Shown here: positions 41,401 to 48,519 of the stretch, one piece after another
Numbering within the stretch: position 1 is the first letter of the stretch
Layout of the letters: each line of letters opens with the position of its first letter
Source of the DNA: Hyalella azteca
Taxonomy: Eukaryota; Arthropoda; Malacostraca; Amphipoda; Hyalellidae
Assembly: GCF_000764305.2 (NCBI RefSeq)
Contig: NW_025932756.1
Coordinates: forward strand, 186,001 to 250,000
Reading direction: 5' to 3'
Length of the DNA: 64,000 nucleotides
Translations under genes and position numbers: made by a program
The notes under the pieces: model-generated
What the model was told of the DNA's origin: nothing
The model's database searches: none
Seen by the model: only the letters and a program-made list of their open reading frames with translations

Positions 41401-43338
41401 TCACTCTGATTTGCTGATAGAAGTGTGATGGAACGGACAGGCAAAGCTCTTTCACAAGCTGGATCTGCATCAAAATTAAATTCAAATTAAACAATGCATC
41501 CTTCTAGGCAATAATTGTGTTTGTATGAAGAACCCCACTAACTAGCTTAATTTTTCTATTATAAGGAATATCGCATTTATAAAAACACCATTAGCATTTT
41601 GAAAAGCATAAAATTTTGACCAGCAATGCCCAAGTTTTAGACCTGTCAATATTCAACATTGAATAAAATCAATGTTAATATAAAGATGCAGTCTTTTTTT
41701 AAGTAAAATAAATCAACTCACACTGAGTTTTCTTCTGGTCTCATCCGTCTCTATAAATGAGAAGCATTTCTGCAGCAACATTTCCACACCCGTGGCAGTA
41801 GGCGCTCCCGACACCAGCAACAGCCGACCTAATGCCTTCACTGCCAGCTCTGACACGCCACTCTCACAGCTGCACATAATTAACATCACAAGTTACACAT
41901 CTAATCATATAGAATTCCTGTGCCAGAACATCACAAAGTTAACTCACATTAGACATAACTGTATTAAAGGGCAATGGTTGCTGCAGAAATTAAAAAAAAA
42001 ATGTCCACATTTACTTTTCAGCACCGGCTGAGAATCAGCTAGATGAAAGTCAAGGCAGACCTTATGATGAGATTGGTTTTATGTTTTTATTTTAATGTTT
42101 TCATTATGTGACATATAATTATTAAGTCAAGGCAGACCTTATGATGAGATTGGTTTTATGTTTTTATTTTGACGTTTCCATTACGTGACATAATTATTAA
42201 GTGAAGGCAGACCTTATGATGAGATTGGTGAGGATGTTGTAGGAGCGGCTCAGGGACTTGGTTTTCTGTCCCTCATCAATATCCATTAGGCAAACTGTAG
42301 GGCACATTAAAATGCCAACATTATTTTCAAGTGAAGAAAAAAAATCAATTTCAATTTGAATGAGAGGTATTCCTGGTCAATGTCAGTAGTCAAAGATCAA
42401 AAATATATTGCATATATTTATAGTCAGCTAGAAGAAATAGTCTGTTTGATCAACAGCATTAACTTTATTAGCTATAACTGCACTAGAATCAATCTGTTCT
42501 TACTGATAGCATAAATTGCTCCCTTCTTCTCATTAGGTTCTTTAGAGGTGACCATGCTATAGATGTGGCTGTTGAACTCATCCAGAAACGTGATGAGAGC
42601 ATCCACTGAGATCTGTATTAATAAACAATTCTATTACTATTTCTTCAATTCAAATATCATACAATAAATAATCTGATACAAGAATAAAATAGCAGAAAAA
42701 ATATTTGAAGTAATAAGCTATACAAATGAACTTAACTATCAGCAGTATATTATTATATGTTTAAGAATAAAGGCTAAAACTAAAAAAGTTGCATAAAACA
42801 TTTTACTGAATAGAAGTCTTAGATAAACAAAACAGAACGTTTCGGGCTCTGCCCATCATCAGCTAGTAAAATACATCTGGAAATACATGGAAATCAATTT
42901 TAGTCCATAAACTTAAACCTAAATTGAATAACCAATCCAGCTCTTATCCTCTTTTGATTCTAGGTCAATAGTTGTGTTTTTTTCCTTTCTTTCCTTATCA
43001 TTTTCTAAATTTATGTACTAAAATTGATTTCCATGTATTTCCAGATGTATTTTACTAGCTGATGATGGGCATATCCCGAAACGTTCTGTTTTGTTTATCT
43101 AGGACTTCTATTCAGTAAAATGTTTTATGCAACTTTTTTAGTTTTAGCCTTTATTCTTAAACTTAGAAGAGCTCCTCGAGATATTGTGAACTATATTATT
43201 ATATATTATTAAAGAATTACTCACTTCTCTCAGTTCAGTGAACACATATCGCTGCAGATCATAGGCAGTGCGCACTCGTCTCTCATCATCAGCAGACTTG
43301 AGTCCCGCAAGGAACTCCTGCATGCGCCTAGTGGGCAT
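13027..43338 (-). CDS. MTOR: TOR serine/threonine kinase (mTOR), at least 37 exons
   Basis: TOR is the large PI3K-related kinase at the centre of TORC1 and TORC2, controlling growth in response to nutrients. I placed 37 exons by similarity to animal mTOR plus GT/AG sites and phase, covering about 2,460 codons. Order: N-terminal HEAT repeats (exons 1-18), middle HEAT (19-25), FAT (26-35), FRB (36-37), kinase and FATC (37). The start at 43338 has an in-frame stop about 40 bases upstream. The stop is at 13027-13029. Problems: one exon between 31175 and 28836 is missing, probably in the N gap; about 85 residues between exons 23 and 24 were not found; exon 11 to 12 does not keep frame. Introns host several mobile elements. 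No second TOR gene is seen. Confidence 0.95.
14597..14779 (-). CDS. MTOR: TOR exon 36: start of the FRB domain
   Basis: Sixty-one codons in phase 0. They contain [10 protein letters not shown] and [13 protein letters not shown], which correspond to the first half of the FKBP12-rapamycin binding domain. The residues matching human S2035, Y2038 and F2039 are present, while the Trp of human AILWHE is Arg here. The exon ends NEVAFNQ and joins in frame to AYSRDL in exon 37, as in human SFNQAYGRDL. Confidence 0.96.
15057..18386 (-). CDS. MTOR: TOR exons 32-35: second part of FAT domain
   Basis: Exons: 17700-18386, 17267-17458, 16528-16626, 15057-15179. The large exon 32 has [14 protein letters not shown] (human EDWQKILMVRSLVV), [15 protein letters not shown] (human LKLGEWQLNLQGINE) and [17 protein letters not shown] (human WYKAWHAWAVMNFEAVL). 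It ends in an Ala/Gly/Asp-rich spacer where vertebrates also have a variable spacer. Exon 34 has [13 protein letters not shown], identical to human. Exon 35 has [12 protein letters not shown] (human ALIYPLTVASKS). All phases agree. Confidence 0.95.
16945..17012 (+). repeat. Short tandem repeat of a palindromic 21-22 bp unit
   Basis: Three copies of a unit containing TTTTCAATTGAAAGCTCAAA in a TOR intron. Each unit holds the perfect palindrome TTTCAATTGAAA. Confidence 0.8.
19140..19613 (+). repeat. Dispersed repeat family, copy 1 (TGGTGGTGCACGGC ends)
   Basis: The left part (19190-19306: TGGAACCTAACCTCAG, then CGGCCTGGTGGTGCAAGGCA) matches 52955-53075. The right part (19562-19610: ATTCAGGGCT, AAAATTGGTGGTGCACGGCT, GCGCT) matches 47929-47987 and 53333-53391. 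The two shared ends lie about 330-340 bp apart both here and at 53 kb, while the middle differs. This suggests a non-autonomous mobile element. No coding capacity seen. Confidence 0.55.
19692..19909. repeat. 109-bp tandem duplication across the 3' edge of TOR exon 31
   Basis: Copy 1 is 19692-19800 and copy 2 is 19801-19909. Copy 2 contains the real end of exon 31 (from 19847). Over the 63 exon bases the two copies look identical. Over the adjoining intron bases they differ at about eight of 46 positions. Copy 1 retains the splice donor and lies next to a possible acceptor. Confidence 0.9.
19847..23859 (-). CDS. MTOR: TOR exons 24-31: end of HEAT region and first part of FAT
   Basis: Exons: 23695-23859, 23014-23129, 22347-22551, 22031-22202, 21546-21726, 21348-21411, 20497-20676, 19847-20032. 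Exon 24 opens with GYAISEEE (human GYTLADDEE). Exon 26 has TEFMEHSDK (human [10 protein letters not shown]). Exon 27 has [12 protein letters not shown], identical to human. Exon 28 has RCMEALGEW (human RCLEALGEW). Exon 31 has [16 protein letters not shown] (human DAELTAMAGESYSRAY). All phases agree. The segment expected before exon 24 (about 85 residues) was not found between 23859 and 24367. Exon 31 has its 3' edge and its acceptor inside tandem duplications. Confidence 0.93.
20024..20275. repeat. Tandem repeat spanning the acceptor of TOR exon 31
   Basis: Three diverged copies with a period of about 115 bp start at about 20024, 20138 and 20256. Each begins with GGTTATCAGCTGA or a close variant. 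The first copy contains the true exon edge and acceptor; the others repeat the acceptor CAG in intron DNA. Confidence 0.7.
24367..28836 (-). CDS. MTOR: TOR exons 19-23: middle HEAT region
   Basis: Exons: 28682-28836, 26256-26333, 25245-25364, 24777-24947, 24367-24471. Exon 19 has [20 protein letters not shown] (human EMLVNMGNLPLDEFYPAVS). Exon 22 has [18 protein letters not shown] (human IVVALGGEFKLYLPQLIP). Exon 23 has [17 protein letters not shown] (human FGANLDDYLHLLLPPIV). Phases agree. Exon 19 needs one base from a preceding exon that is probably lost in the N gap. A 1.3 kb retrotransposon fragment on the opposite strand sits in the intron between exons 19 and 20. Confidence 0.92.
25024..25204. 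repeat. Two-copy tandem repeat in a TOR intron
   Basis: Two diverged copies of about 90 bp, each with AATTAGATAATATTC, AAACTAATAATATT and GTCAG.A..GAGCA. No function seen. Confidence 0.7.
26972..28267 (+). mobile_element. Non-LTR retrotransposon fragment with internal deletion and (CAA)n tail
   Basis: An open frame of 357 codons (27063-28136, and open further upstream) encodes the start of a reverse transcriptase: [33 protein letters not shown] and [12 protein letters not shown] (motif A). It then jumps directly to a C-terminal segment ([15 protein letters not shown]) and ends with a zinc-knuckle-like [18 protein letters not shown]. The catalytic Y-x-D-D motif is absent, so the copy is defective although the frame stays open. 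The 3' end has a perfect 11-bp hairpin (28213-28223 with 28232-28242) and then CAA repeats (28248-28265). It lies antisense in the TOR intron between exons 19 and 20. The motifs fit a CR1/jockey-type element; the clade is not certain. Confidence 0.85.
28525..28668. repeat. 46-bp minisatellite next to TOR exon 19
   Basis: Three copies of a unit with CAGGAATATTGCTAAGAGCG, CACCAGGGTCTGGGGTGAAT. The array stops 13 bases short of the exon 19 donor side. Confidence 0.85.
29442..29661. repeat. 13-bp minisatellite at the left edge of the assembly gap
   Basis: About 17 copies of ATGAAGCTAGGAC or its T variant, running directly into the N block. Open frames through it are not genes. Confidence 0.95.
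29662..30085. other. Assembly gap (424 N)
   Basis: Unknown bases. The real length may differ. A TOR exon is expected between 31175 and 28836 and is not in the visible bases, so it probably lies here. Confidence 0.95.
30086..30387. repeat. 16-bp minisatellite at the right edge of the assembly gap
   Basis: About 19 copies of TGCAACTAATTACTAG with a few variants, unrelated to the array on the other side of the gap. Confidence 0.95.
30730..31083. repeat. Tandem repeat of about 90 bp in a TOR intron
   Basis: Four diverged copies, each with TTCCTGAACTTACCAAATA, GCGTAACATTCCTTGTAT and ACAGGAACAC. The array is interrupted at about 31085 by a small (CAA)n-tailed insertion and resumes after it (AAGATGCTTGAAAAAGCTCAT). 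Confidence 0.75.
31085..31136 (+). mobile_element. Minimal retrotransposon 3' end: hairpin plus (CAA)n
   Basis: GGTCTC and GAGACC form a six-bp stem, followed by GGGCAACCA and CAA repeats, inserted into the tandem array around it. The arrangement (hairpin, G-rich, CAA tail) resembles the ends at 28213-28265 and 44640-44727. It is probably an extreme 5'-truncated insertion; this is an inference from layout. Confidence 0.5.
31175..36349 (-). CDS. MTOR: TOR exons 13-18: HEAT repeats
   Basis: Exons: 36062-36349, 35633-35795, 34984-35247, 34394-34599, 33397-33603, 31175-31398. Landmarks against human mTOR: exon 13 [20 protein letters not shown] (AVGLSPALTAVLYDLS); exon 14 [14 protein letters not shown] (ITLALRTLGSFEFE); exon 16 [20 protein letters not shown] (ERFDAHLAQAENLQALFVA); exon 17 [19 protein letters not shown]; exon 18 [16 protein letters not shown] (KRQVALWTLGQLVAST). 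All internal phases agree. Exon 18 ends in phase 2 and its next exon is not in the visible sequence. Confidence 0.92.
32282..32691. mobile_element. TTAA-flanked MITE, family A (piggyBac-like)
   Basis: The 410-bp element has perfect 18-bp terminal inverted repeats TTAAGGGGACCGGCTACC (32282-32299, and its complement at 32674-32691). TTAA at both ends is the target site used by piggyBac transposases. It has no coding frame, so it would depend on an enzyme supplied elsewhere. It lies in the TOR intron between exons 17 and 18. Confidence 0.85.
32959..33204. mobile_element. TTAA-flanked MITE, family B, copy 1
   Basis: About 246 bp, beginning TTAACCCTCTACCG and ending GTAGAGGGTAA. A second copy at 51276-51532 shares most of the interior, for example AGCCTACTTCCCAATAAGGA and ACGTTCTAGTGAGCGCAAAA. 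The right-hand TTAA has decayed to TAAA. Non-coding. Confidence 0.8.
34590..34773. repeat. Tandem duplication of the 5' edge of TOR exon 16
   Basis: Copy A (34590-34676) holds the acceptor-side end of exon 16 and its polypyrimidine region. Copy B (34681-34773) repeats ACGTCTACGTCTG and the following intron bases with small differences. Both copies keep a CAG acceptor on the - strand. Confidence 0.75.
36371..36815. repeat. Tandem repeat of about 148 bp in the intron between TOR exons 12 and 13
   Basis: Three diverged copies start at 36371, 36516 and 36668. Each begins TAATCCTCGACTTCGAGC and contains GAAAACCTTCCTGTTACTA or a variant and AGACACAGTCTTG. Confidence 0.8.
36866..37730 (-). CDS. MTOR: TOR exons 10-12, with an unresolved frame at 11/12
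   Basis: Exons: 37661-37730 (contains [12 protein letters not shown], like human IQMTILNLLPRL), 37236-37268 (33 bases, [11 protein letters not shown], provisional) and 36866-37037 ([12 protein letters not shown] then [12 protein letters not shown], like human TAAFQALGLLSVA). Exon 10 ends and exon 11 starts in matching phase. Exon 11 ends with one base over, whereas exon 12 needs two, so the joined frame is off by one. A missing micro-exon, a base error in the assembly, or a wrong exon 11 could each explain it. Confidence 0.72.
37973..43338 (-). CDS. MTOR: TOR exons 1-9: N-terminal HEAT repeats
   Basis: Exons: 43225-43338, 42504-42612, 42213-42294, 41722-41869, 41405-41464, 40032-40168, 39348-39636, 38559-38677, 37973-38048. 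Exon 1 begins [15 protein letters not shown] and matches the human segment QFASGLKS; ELRE ends it, as in human TYR-free ELREMS. Exon 4 has [12 protein letters not shown], like human VVMEMASKAIGRL. Exon 6 has [12 protein letters not shown], like VAVWDPKQAIRE. Exon 7 has [17 protein letters not shown], like DDRIHGALLILNELVR; its end at 39348 (ACG|GTGCAG) was chosen because it alone keeps phase with exon 8. Phases agree throughout. The exon 3 donor (AAG|GTCTGC) is weak and lies in a triplicated segment. Confidence 0.88.
38367..38564. repeat. 54-bp minisatellite abutting the donor of TOR exon 8
   Basis: Four copies of TACACTTAGGATGAAGTTGC, ACAAAATAAGAGCAGTATTA (one copy shortened). The last copy runs up to the exon 8 donor at 38559, and the junction bases GGCGGGCCTGG in the array resemble the donor bases ACGGACCTGG. 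The array may have grown from the exon edge. Confidence 0.8.
40321..41335. repeat. 500-bp tandem duplication in a TOR intron
   Basis: Copies start at 40321 and 40821, with the same order of segments in each. Inside each copy a sub-unit of about 150 bp is present twice (CAAGTGTGCAAAATTTCA then GATTTGTAGCAGACA). The same sub-unit occurs alone at 5083-5222. Located between TOR exons 5 and 6. Confidence 0.85.
42049..42235. repeat. Triplicated 75-77 bp unit at the 3' edge of TOR exon 3
   Basis: GTCAAGGCAGACCTTATGAT, GAGATTGG occurs at 42049, 42126 and (one change) 42201. The third contains the last bases of exon 3 and its donor; the other two are intronic copies of the same donor. Confidence 0.9.
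42759..43161. mobile_element. Foldback element with hammerhead-like cores, TOR intron 1
   Basis: Two arms of about 145 bp (42759-42904 and 43017-43161) are near-perfect inverted repeats around a 112-bp spacer. Each arm, read outwards, contains CTGATGA, a short GC stem (TGGGCAGAGCCC or TGGGCATATCCC) and GAAAC, in the order of a hammerhead ribozyme core. ATTTTACT before it can pair with AGTAAAAT after it. Hammerhead motifs are known in Penelope-like elements; that link is an inference. Confidence 0.65.
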
Positions 43339-44390
43339 CTTGGAAACTTGTGATGTCCTACACGTTGAATGTTAGGAAGATAATAGTCTACTCAATCATC
43401 TTACATCTCTATCTATATGAAAAAAAAAATGAATTATTGGTACAATTTCCAGTTTCAAATCACAATAACTTAAGACACATTATCTTAGTAGCTAAAACTG
43501 AACCCCACTAGCTAGAAACGTTTTGAATATTTTAAATTTTTTTTAACAATGCAAGAAACTAAAAAAAAAGTTCTCTCTTTTTAAGTAATATTCATTTTAT
43601 ACATAAAATATTTAATGCATTCATTATGTGGTTCTATGAATACTATGTACTATGAAAAATATACACATAGCTATGGATTATTGTTGCCAAAATTGTGAAA
43701 TATAATAAACCAAACTTAGTTTTTAGTCCTGCATTTACTCTTGTTCAATATCAAATATATGAAGCATGACTCCTAGAATCCCTCCCTGCATGGTATATAT
43801 ATACTTAATATTGTCTTAGCAGGTTGACTTGCTATATCCAAAAATACAAGCCAGGAAATTTATTATTGGCTCATAGTGTTATATCTTTAATAAGTTGGAA
43901 CCCTGCTTAAATGTATAACACATAGTGTTTATATTTAATGATTTTGTCTACCCATTCGTCATTACCAGCACATGTAGAAATCATCTACTTTCCTAGCGGC
44001 TAGCAGCAACCTACACTATCCTGCATTCCTAAACTGCAAGATTTTGCAACAAATAAAATATTTAGTGTTTCTTATTTCAAATGAAATTATAACGTTGAGC
44101 TTCAAGATTTCAAATTTATATAGTCCTAAAATTAATGACTTTGGAGCCATAATATTTAAGATTTTTAGTTACTGTTAAGCTTTAAAGAGCACAAGTAAAG
44201 AATTCATCTTCATATATTTTCATCTATTAATGTGTAGCTTTTCATCTATTGCCCAACAAGAATCAGCAACAGGCCACAATAAGTCAAATTTTCAGCGTCC
44301 CTGACATCATGATAATATGATATTCCCTAACCAAACTCTATCCTAAAATGGACAACATTGTGCAAAACAATATATACAGACTAACAGTGC
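43339..44390. other. Region upstream of the TOR start codon
   Basis: AT-rich, with no coding signal. The TOR 5' UTR and promoter should lie here, but I found no convincing core promoter match. Confidence 0.45.
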
Positions 44391-44394
44391 ATAA

Positions 44395-44727
44395 TAACAG
44401 ACCACCACAGAACCCCTCCCTGCCCCATCCCGCCGCGCGGGGTTTTCTCCACCGGAGCGGTCTCTCCCGGCCAGCCTGCTCCGGATCCTTCTTTTAATGG
44501 CCGGAATAAATCCCAACCCTGGGCCTCGAATCTGGATAATGATGTGCCCCACCTCTTCAAGGGCCTTCGATCCAACTCCACTCAGCAAGGGCCAACAATC
44601 CAACTCCACTCAGCACCATAGACCTTTGGAGGGACCCAGCTGCGGTCGTGCGTTGGCTCCAGCCACGGCTGGATCAATGACGCCGGGATCGGGCGCGGGG
44701 CAACAACAACAACAACAACAACAACAA
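44395..44727 (+). mobile_element. Short (CAA)n-tailed retroelement with a 2A-like motif
   Basis: A GC-rich island in AT-rich DNA. The + frame at about 44470-44530 reads LLRILLLMAGINPNPGPR, a hydrophobic run followed by N-P-G-P, as in 2A-like ribosome-skipping motifs found near the N-terminus of some non-LTR retrotransposon proteins. The frame runs directly into a 3' end with CCAGCC/GGCTGG hairpin and eight or nine CAA repeats (44701-44727). It thus looks like 5' and 3' ends of an element joined with the middle deleted, that is a non-autonomous derivative. Confidence 0.6.
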
Positions 44728-46540
44728 TCCTTTAGCGACCAGCTACCTTGCAAATGCAAAATACTTCAAAGCAAATGTATTAATTAGTATTTTTATAATA
44801 TATTATAAATGTATTAGTGTTTATTTTACAATGAAGTTTATTGCAAATGTCATTAGTATACCATGGTGTTAAAATTCATTCAATGAAAAAACCTGACAGA
44901 CATGAAACCTGACAATTCATTCAATGAAGACCTGAAAAACCTATGTCCTGAGCAACTGGGCATAGCACAGCCTGAAAGTAAAGCCAATACATTTGACCAA
45001 TTAACTGAATGAGCTTCAAATGTAAATAAAAATCACCCTTATGAAAGGCGAGATATATGGAGCTTAGTACAACTAAACGCGGAAGGGATATGAACAGAGA
45101 TATTTGACTATAACTCAATAATCTGTCATAAGTTCATGTTCAATTTTCACTGCCATCATAATATTAAATGATAATAGTCATCAATTAGACAAACGGCTTG
45201 CAAGTTGCAATTGCAGAAAAACCATTCAGCAACTGAAACTAAAGCCAAGTTAGCCTACTATAATGTTAAATCTTATAGTATGAAATTCTTACACACAAAT
45301 ATTCAGCTTTTCTTATGAAATAATCAGAAAAACAACAGTTCATTTTATGCTCTTGCCTTTTAGGTTTAACCGCATTACTGCAATCAGTAGTTCAAGACAT
45401 TTTCATAAAACAAAATATTGAGATGCAGTATAATGGCAAAGAGCAATAGCAATAGGCCATCATACATTTTATCATTTGCCACATGATAGTGACACATGTC
45501 ATTGCCAGTTGTGGTTAACAAACTATCCATCCATCTTACACAATTGTTTATTAGTTTTTATAAAGCTGGATAACCCTTTAGTCAGACTGTCTGCACACAT
45601 ACATTGGTTTCTTGTTCTTTGTTAGCCTCAGCAATGCAAGTGAGCACAACTCAGTTTTGGTTACTGGTAGGTACTTCAATCTTTTTTTCTTCTACTCCTT
45701 CTTCTTGTTTGGTGATTATTGGAGCTTTGGATACACATCCATGTAGCTCCACGTCTGCAGGGCAATTCAGTTGTTGCTGCAGTCCCAGCAGCTGTGTGCA
45801 CCTGGAAAATGTCATTGGTATAAACCATCATAAACATTGCATCAATTGATCAACTAGAGCTCACAAAATTGGAGAAATTATACTATGTCAATCTCATGTT
45901 CAGATATATATCTTGCTAAAAGTCATAAAAGAACAATGTATGTCAAAATAAAATGACATTTTATAGCATTAGGAAATGTTAGTGATTAGGTCACATTAAA
46001 CAAAGTCCAACATTAATAGAACAAGCTAATTTTCTAAAGTTAGTAGCTAGGGGATGCCCTAACCTGTGCCACATACAAGAAACCAGCCTTTATGTGAAGG
46101 TCCAGCCTGGAGCCTCTTTCAGCTAAATATACATACAATATTTTATGCAAATATGCAAACAAGATGTATCTCTTATGGGCAGGGCTTGGGAGGACGAAAT
46201 GGAAAATTTGTACATCCAGTGGATACAGGTAGAGGCACTGTTCACATAAGCAGTCTTGACAGTATTTAATTGATCTGCGCAGAGCACCTCTATCTGGACA
46301 CAGGGATGCACTAAGTGGTGTGTTTGTTGACAATTTAGGATGAAATTAGTTAAAAAGAGTGTTGTTTGCAGTAAGTATATTCGTGATTGTTAGAGATGAC
46401 AGGCAGACATACAATATTAAAAATACACAACATTAAAATAGATCAAACATACTAGATTGTATTTATTAAACTACATTTAATTCAGAGCAGTCATTTCTAT
46501 CAGATACCTATGCAGTGGTGGCTTAGATTATCTTCACTTG
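44728..46540. other. Non-coding stretch, nothing recognised
   Basis: No gene, RNA or clear repeat is seen. Open frames are short and lack motifs. Confidence 0.45.
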
Positions 46541-46544
46541 TGTC

Positions 46545-48480
46545 TCCGGTGGGAAAGGGACTCCTCCAACCAATTTTTTTGCAGATTGATCAATATTAAG
46601 CATAGTTAGTTCAAGCCTGAGCATGCAGATGGCAGTGAAGCAGCAAGTGATCTCATTTGCTTCTACATGCTATTGCTGGCCAAGGAGTTATTGATCATCC
46701 AAACCTAGCCAAGTGTGCCTCCACTCCAGCATGACCCATCTGAAGCAAAGCAAGACCAATACAAGTCTGTTTTGGTTCAGTGCCCAAGGATAATTGCTAC
46801 TCCATCTTTGATTTGACTGAGGTAAAGGCCCTTCCCTGAAGCTTCAGGGCCATTAACCCATTCTCTCTGCCAGTACTCAAGACAAACCAAATGGATATTT
46901 CTTACAGTCTCTTCCTTTGACCTAGGAGTAATTGTTCTATCCCAGAAGGTGTGACAATGTGAGCCTGCAATGCTGCAAGGTCAGCTGCTCTGTTCCCAGC
47001 AATTCTGTGACCTGGAAGAAACTAGAGCTTGACTTTAGGTGTGAAGATACCAGCACCACCAGCTTGCTCTAGATCTGGAAAACAAGGCATACATATGATA
47101 GTGGTTACCTATTGTTGATTAGAAACAGTGAACTGAGGGAGCCTGCAAAATGAAAATTTTTTCTTGGAATTGGAATTGGAATTGGGGTGCGTGGTGACCT
47201 ACGGTCACGACCTTTAAATCGGTCATACACGCTGCCTAAAAAACTTTTACTAGCATCAAAAAATTAAAAGTTCACACTCTTCTGTTAACAAAAAAGTTCA
47301 AATATACCATATTCACAGCTGTCCTAAGAAAAAATATAAAAATTAATGACAGGCTTGAGGAAATTGAGGCAATGTAGCAGCCCTGAGGCGATAAGGTCAA
47401 CCACTTCCTTCACGTAATAGCTAGGTTTTCCCCTTCTATGGGTATGGGAGCACTTGGCAGACCACCTCTTCACTGACACATAAATCCACAAAGTTATGTG
47501 AGGAAATAGTTGTCGCATTCACTGTCTCTTCGCTGGAGCATAAACCTCAAGTTTATGGTAGGAAGAGTTTAGCCAATCAGAAGGAAACAGTGGAGTACTG
47601 GTCAGTCAGCCAGCACCCAGCAGTGACGTAAGAATGACGTCGACGAGTGTGGCAACTTCAGCTAACACTGGCCAGGTCTTTCCACCCTTGCCAGCTATTA
47701 TCAGCGGGCCTATAACACTCACAACGCTCCCAAACGCTAGCTAGGTAAAACGAATATTATAACGTTAGGAAACCACTGTCACTCTAACAGAACACTGATT
47801 GAACACTTGTCTCATATCTTAGGGCCGTAGCCCACTTCCAGAATGTGGAGGACCCTGTGGGAGATCAGTAAAACGTGGTAAAGGGAAAGCGTAAATTCCA
47901 AGGCCGATGAATTCCAATCCAAGGCCGATTCAGGGCTTATTGGTGCACAAAATTGGTGGTGCACGGCTGCGCTCCCGTTCATAAGTTTGGGATCCGGGAC
48001 TTGATGTCCGAGATTGTTTTGCACCCACTCTAATGCCTCATGGATGGCAAAGAGCTCTGCCTTGGCTCATGGACTGAGACTTCATGGTGGAGTTTCCAAT
48101 TGAGGGGTACAGCATTAGAGGGCACCACCATAGCTGCTGATGACTGATGAGGAGGGCAAGGTTACAGTTACTTGAGATCCATCAGTGAAAGCTGCAGTGA
48201 AGTTAGGAAAATGTGTCTGTGGAAGATCCTGGAAGACTTGTGAAGCAGAATTAGATGAGAAGCCCAACATAGGAATTAATGAGAAAACTATTAGGGCATG
48301 ATGCTGGATGTTGAACCAGGGAAAAATGGTAGACAAGAAAGGGTGTCTCAATGATATCATTTGCATGGGGAGGGGCAAATTATGCTCTGAAAAAATGGCA
48401 TGTGCAAGAGCAGTAGAAGATGGTAATAGGGAAGCAGATGTTGCTTCAAGAAGATGGGTAATATCTTTCATCAGCACAAA
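46545..48480 (-). pseudogene. Degenerate retrotransposon RNase H region, interrupted by an insertion
   Basis: On the - strand, 48480 down to about 47988 encodes FTAAFTDGSQV, SSYGGAL and, after stop codons, AKAELFAIHEALEWVQNN, the first half of an RNase H domain (catalytic Asp and Glu). The second half, FLPGHRIAGNRAADLAALQ, lies at about 46955-47030. The 0.9 kb between them is unrelated and ends, at 47929-47987, with the dispersed repeat also seen at 19.6 and 53.4 kb. So a non-LTR element with an RNase H domain was broken by a later insertion. Stops and frameshifts mark it as dead. Confidence 0.7.
47929..47987 (+). repeat. Dispersed repeat family, right-end copy
   Basis: ATTCAGGGCTTATTGGTGCA, CAAAATTGGTGGTGCACGGC, TGCGCTCCC, shared with 53333-53391 and, less closely, 19562-19610. 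It sits exactly at the boundary of the insertion in the RNase H fragment, so it marks the end of the inserted element. Confidence 0.75.
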
Positions 48481-48519
48481 AAGCAGCAGCAGAGTGCTGG
48501 CTGCTTGCTGCTAGCCTGC

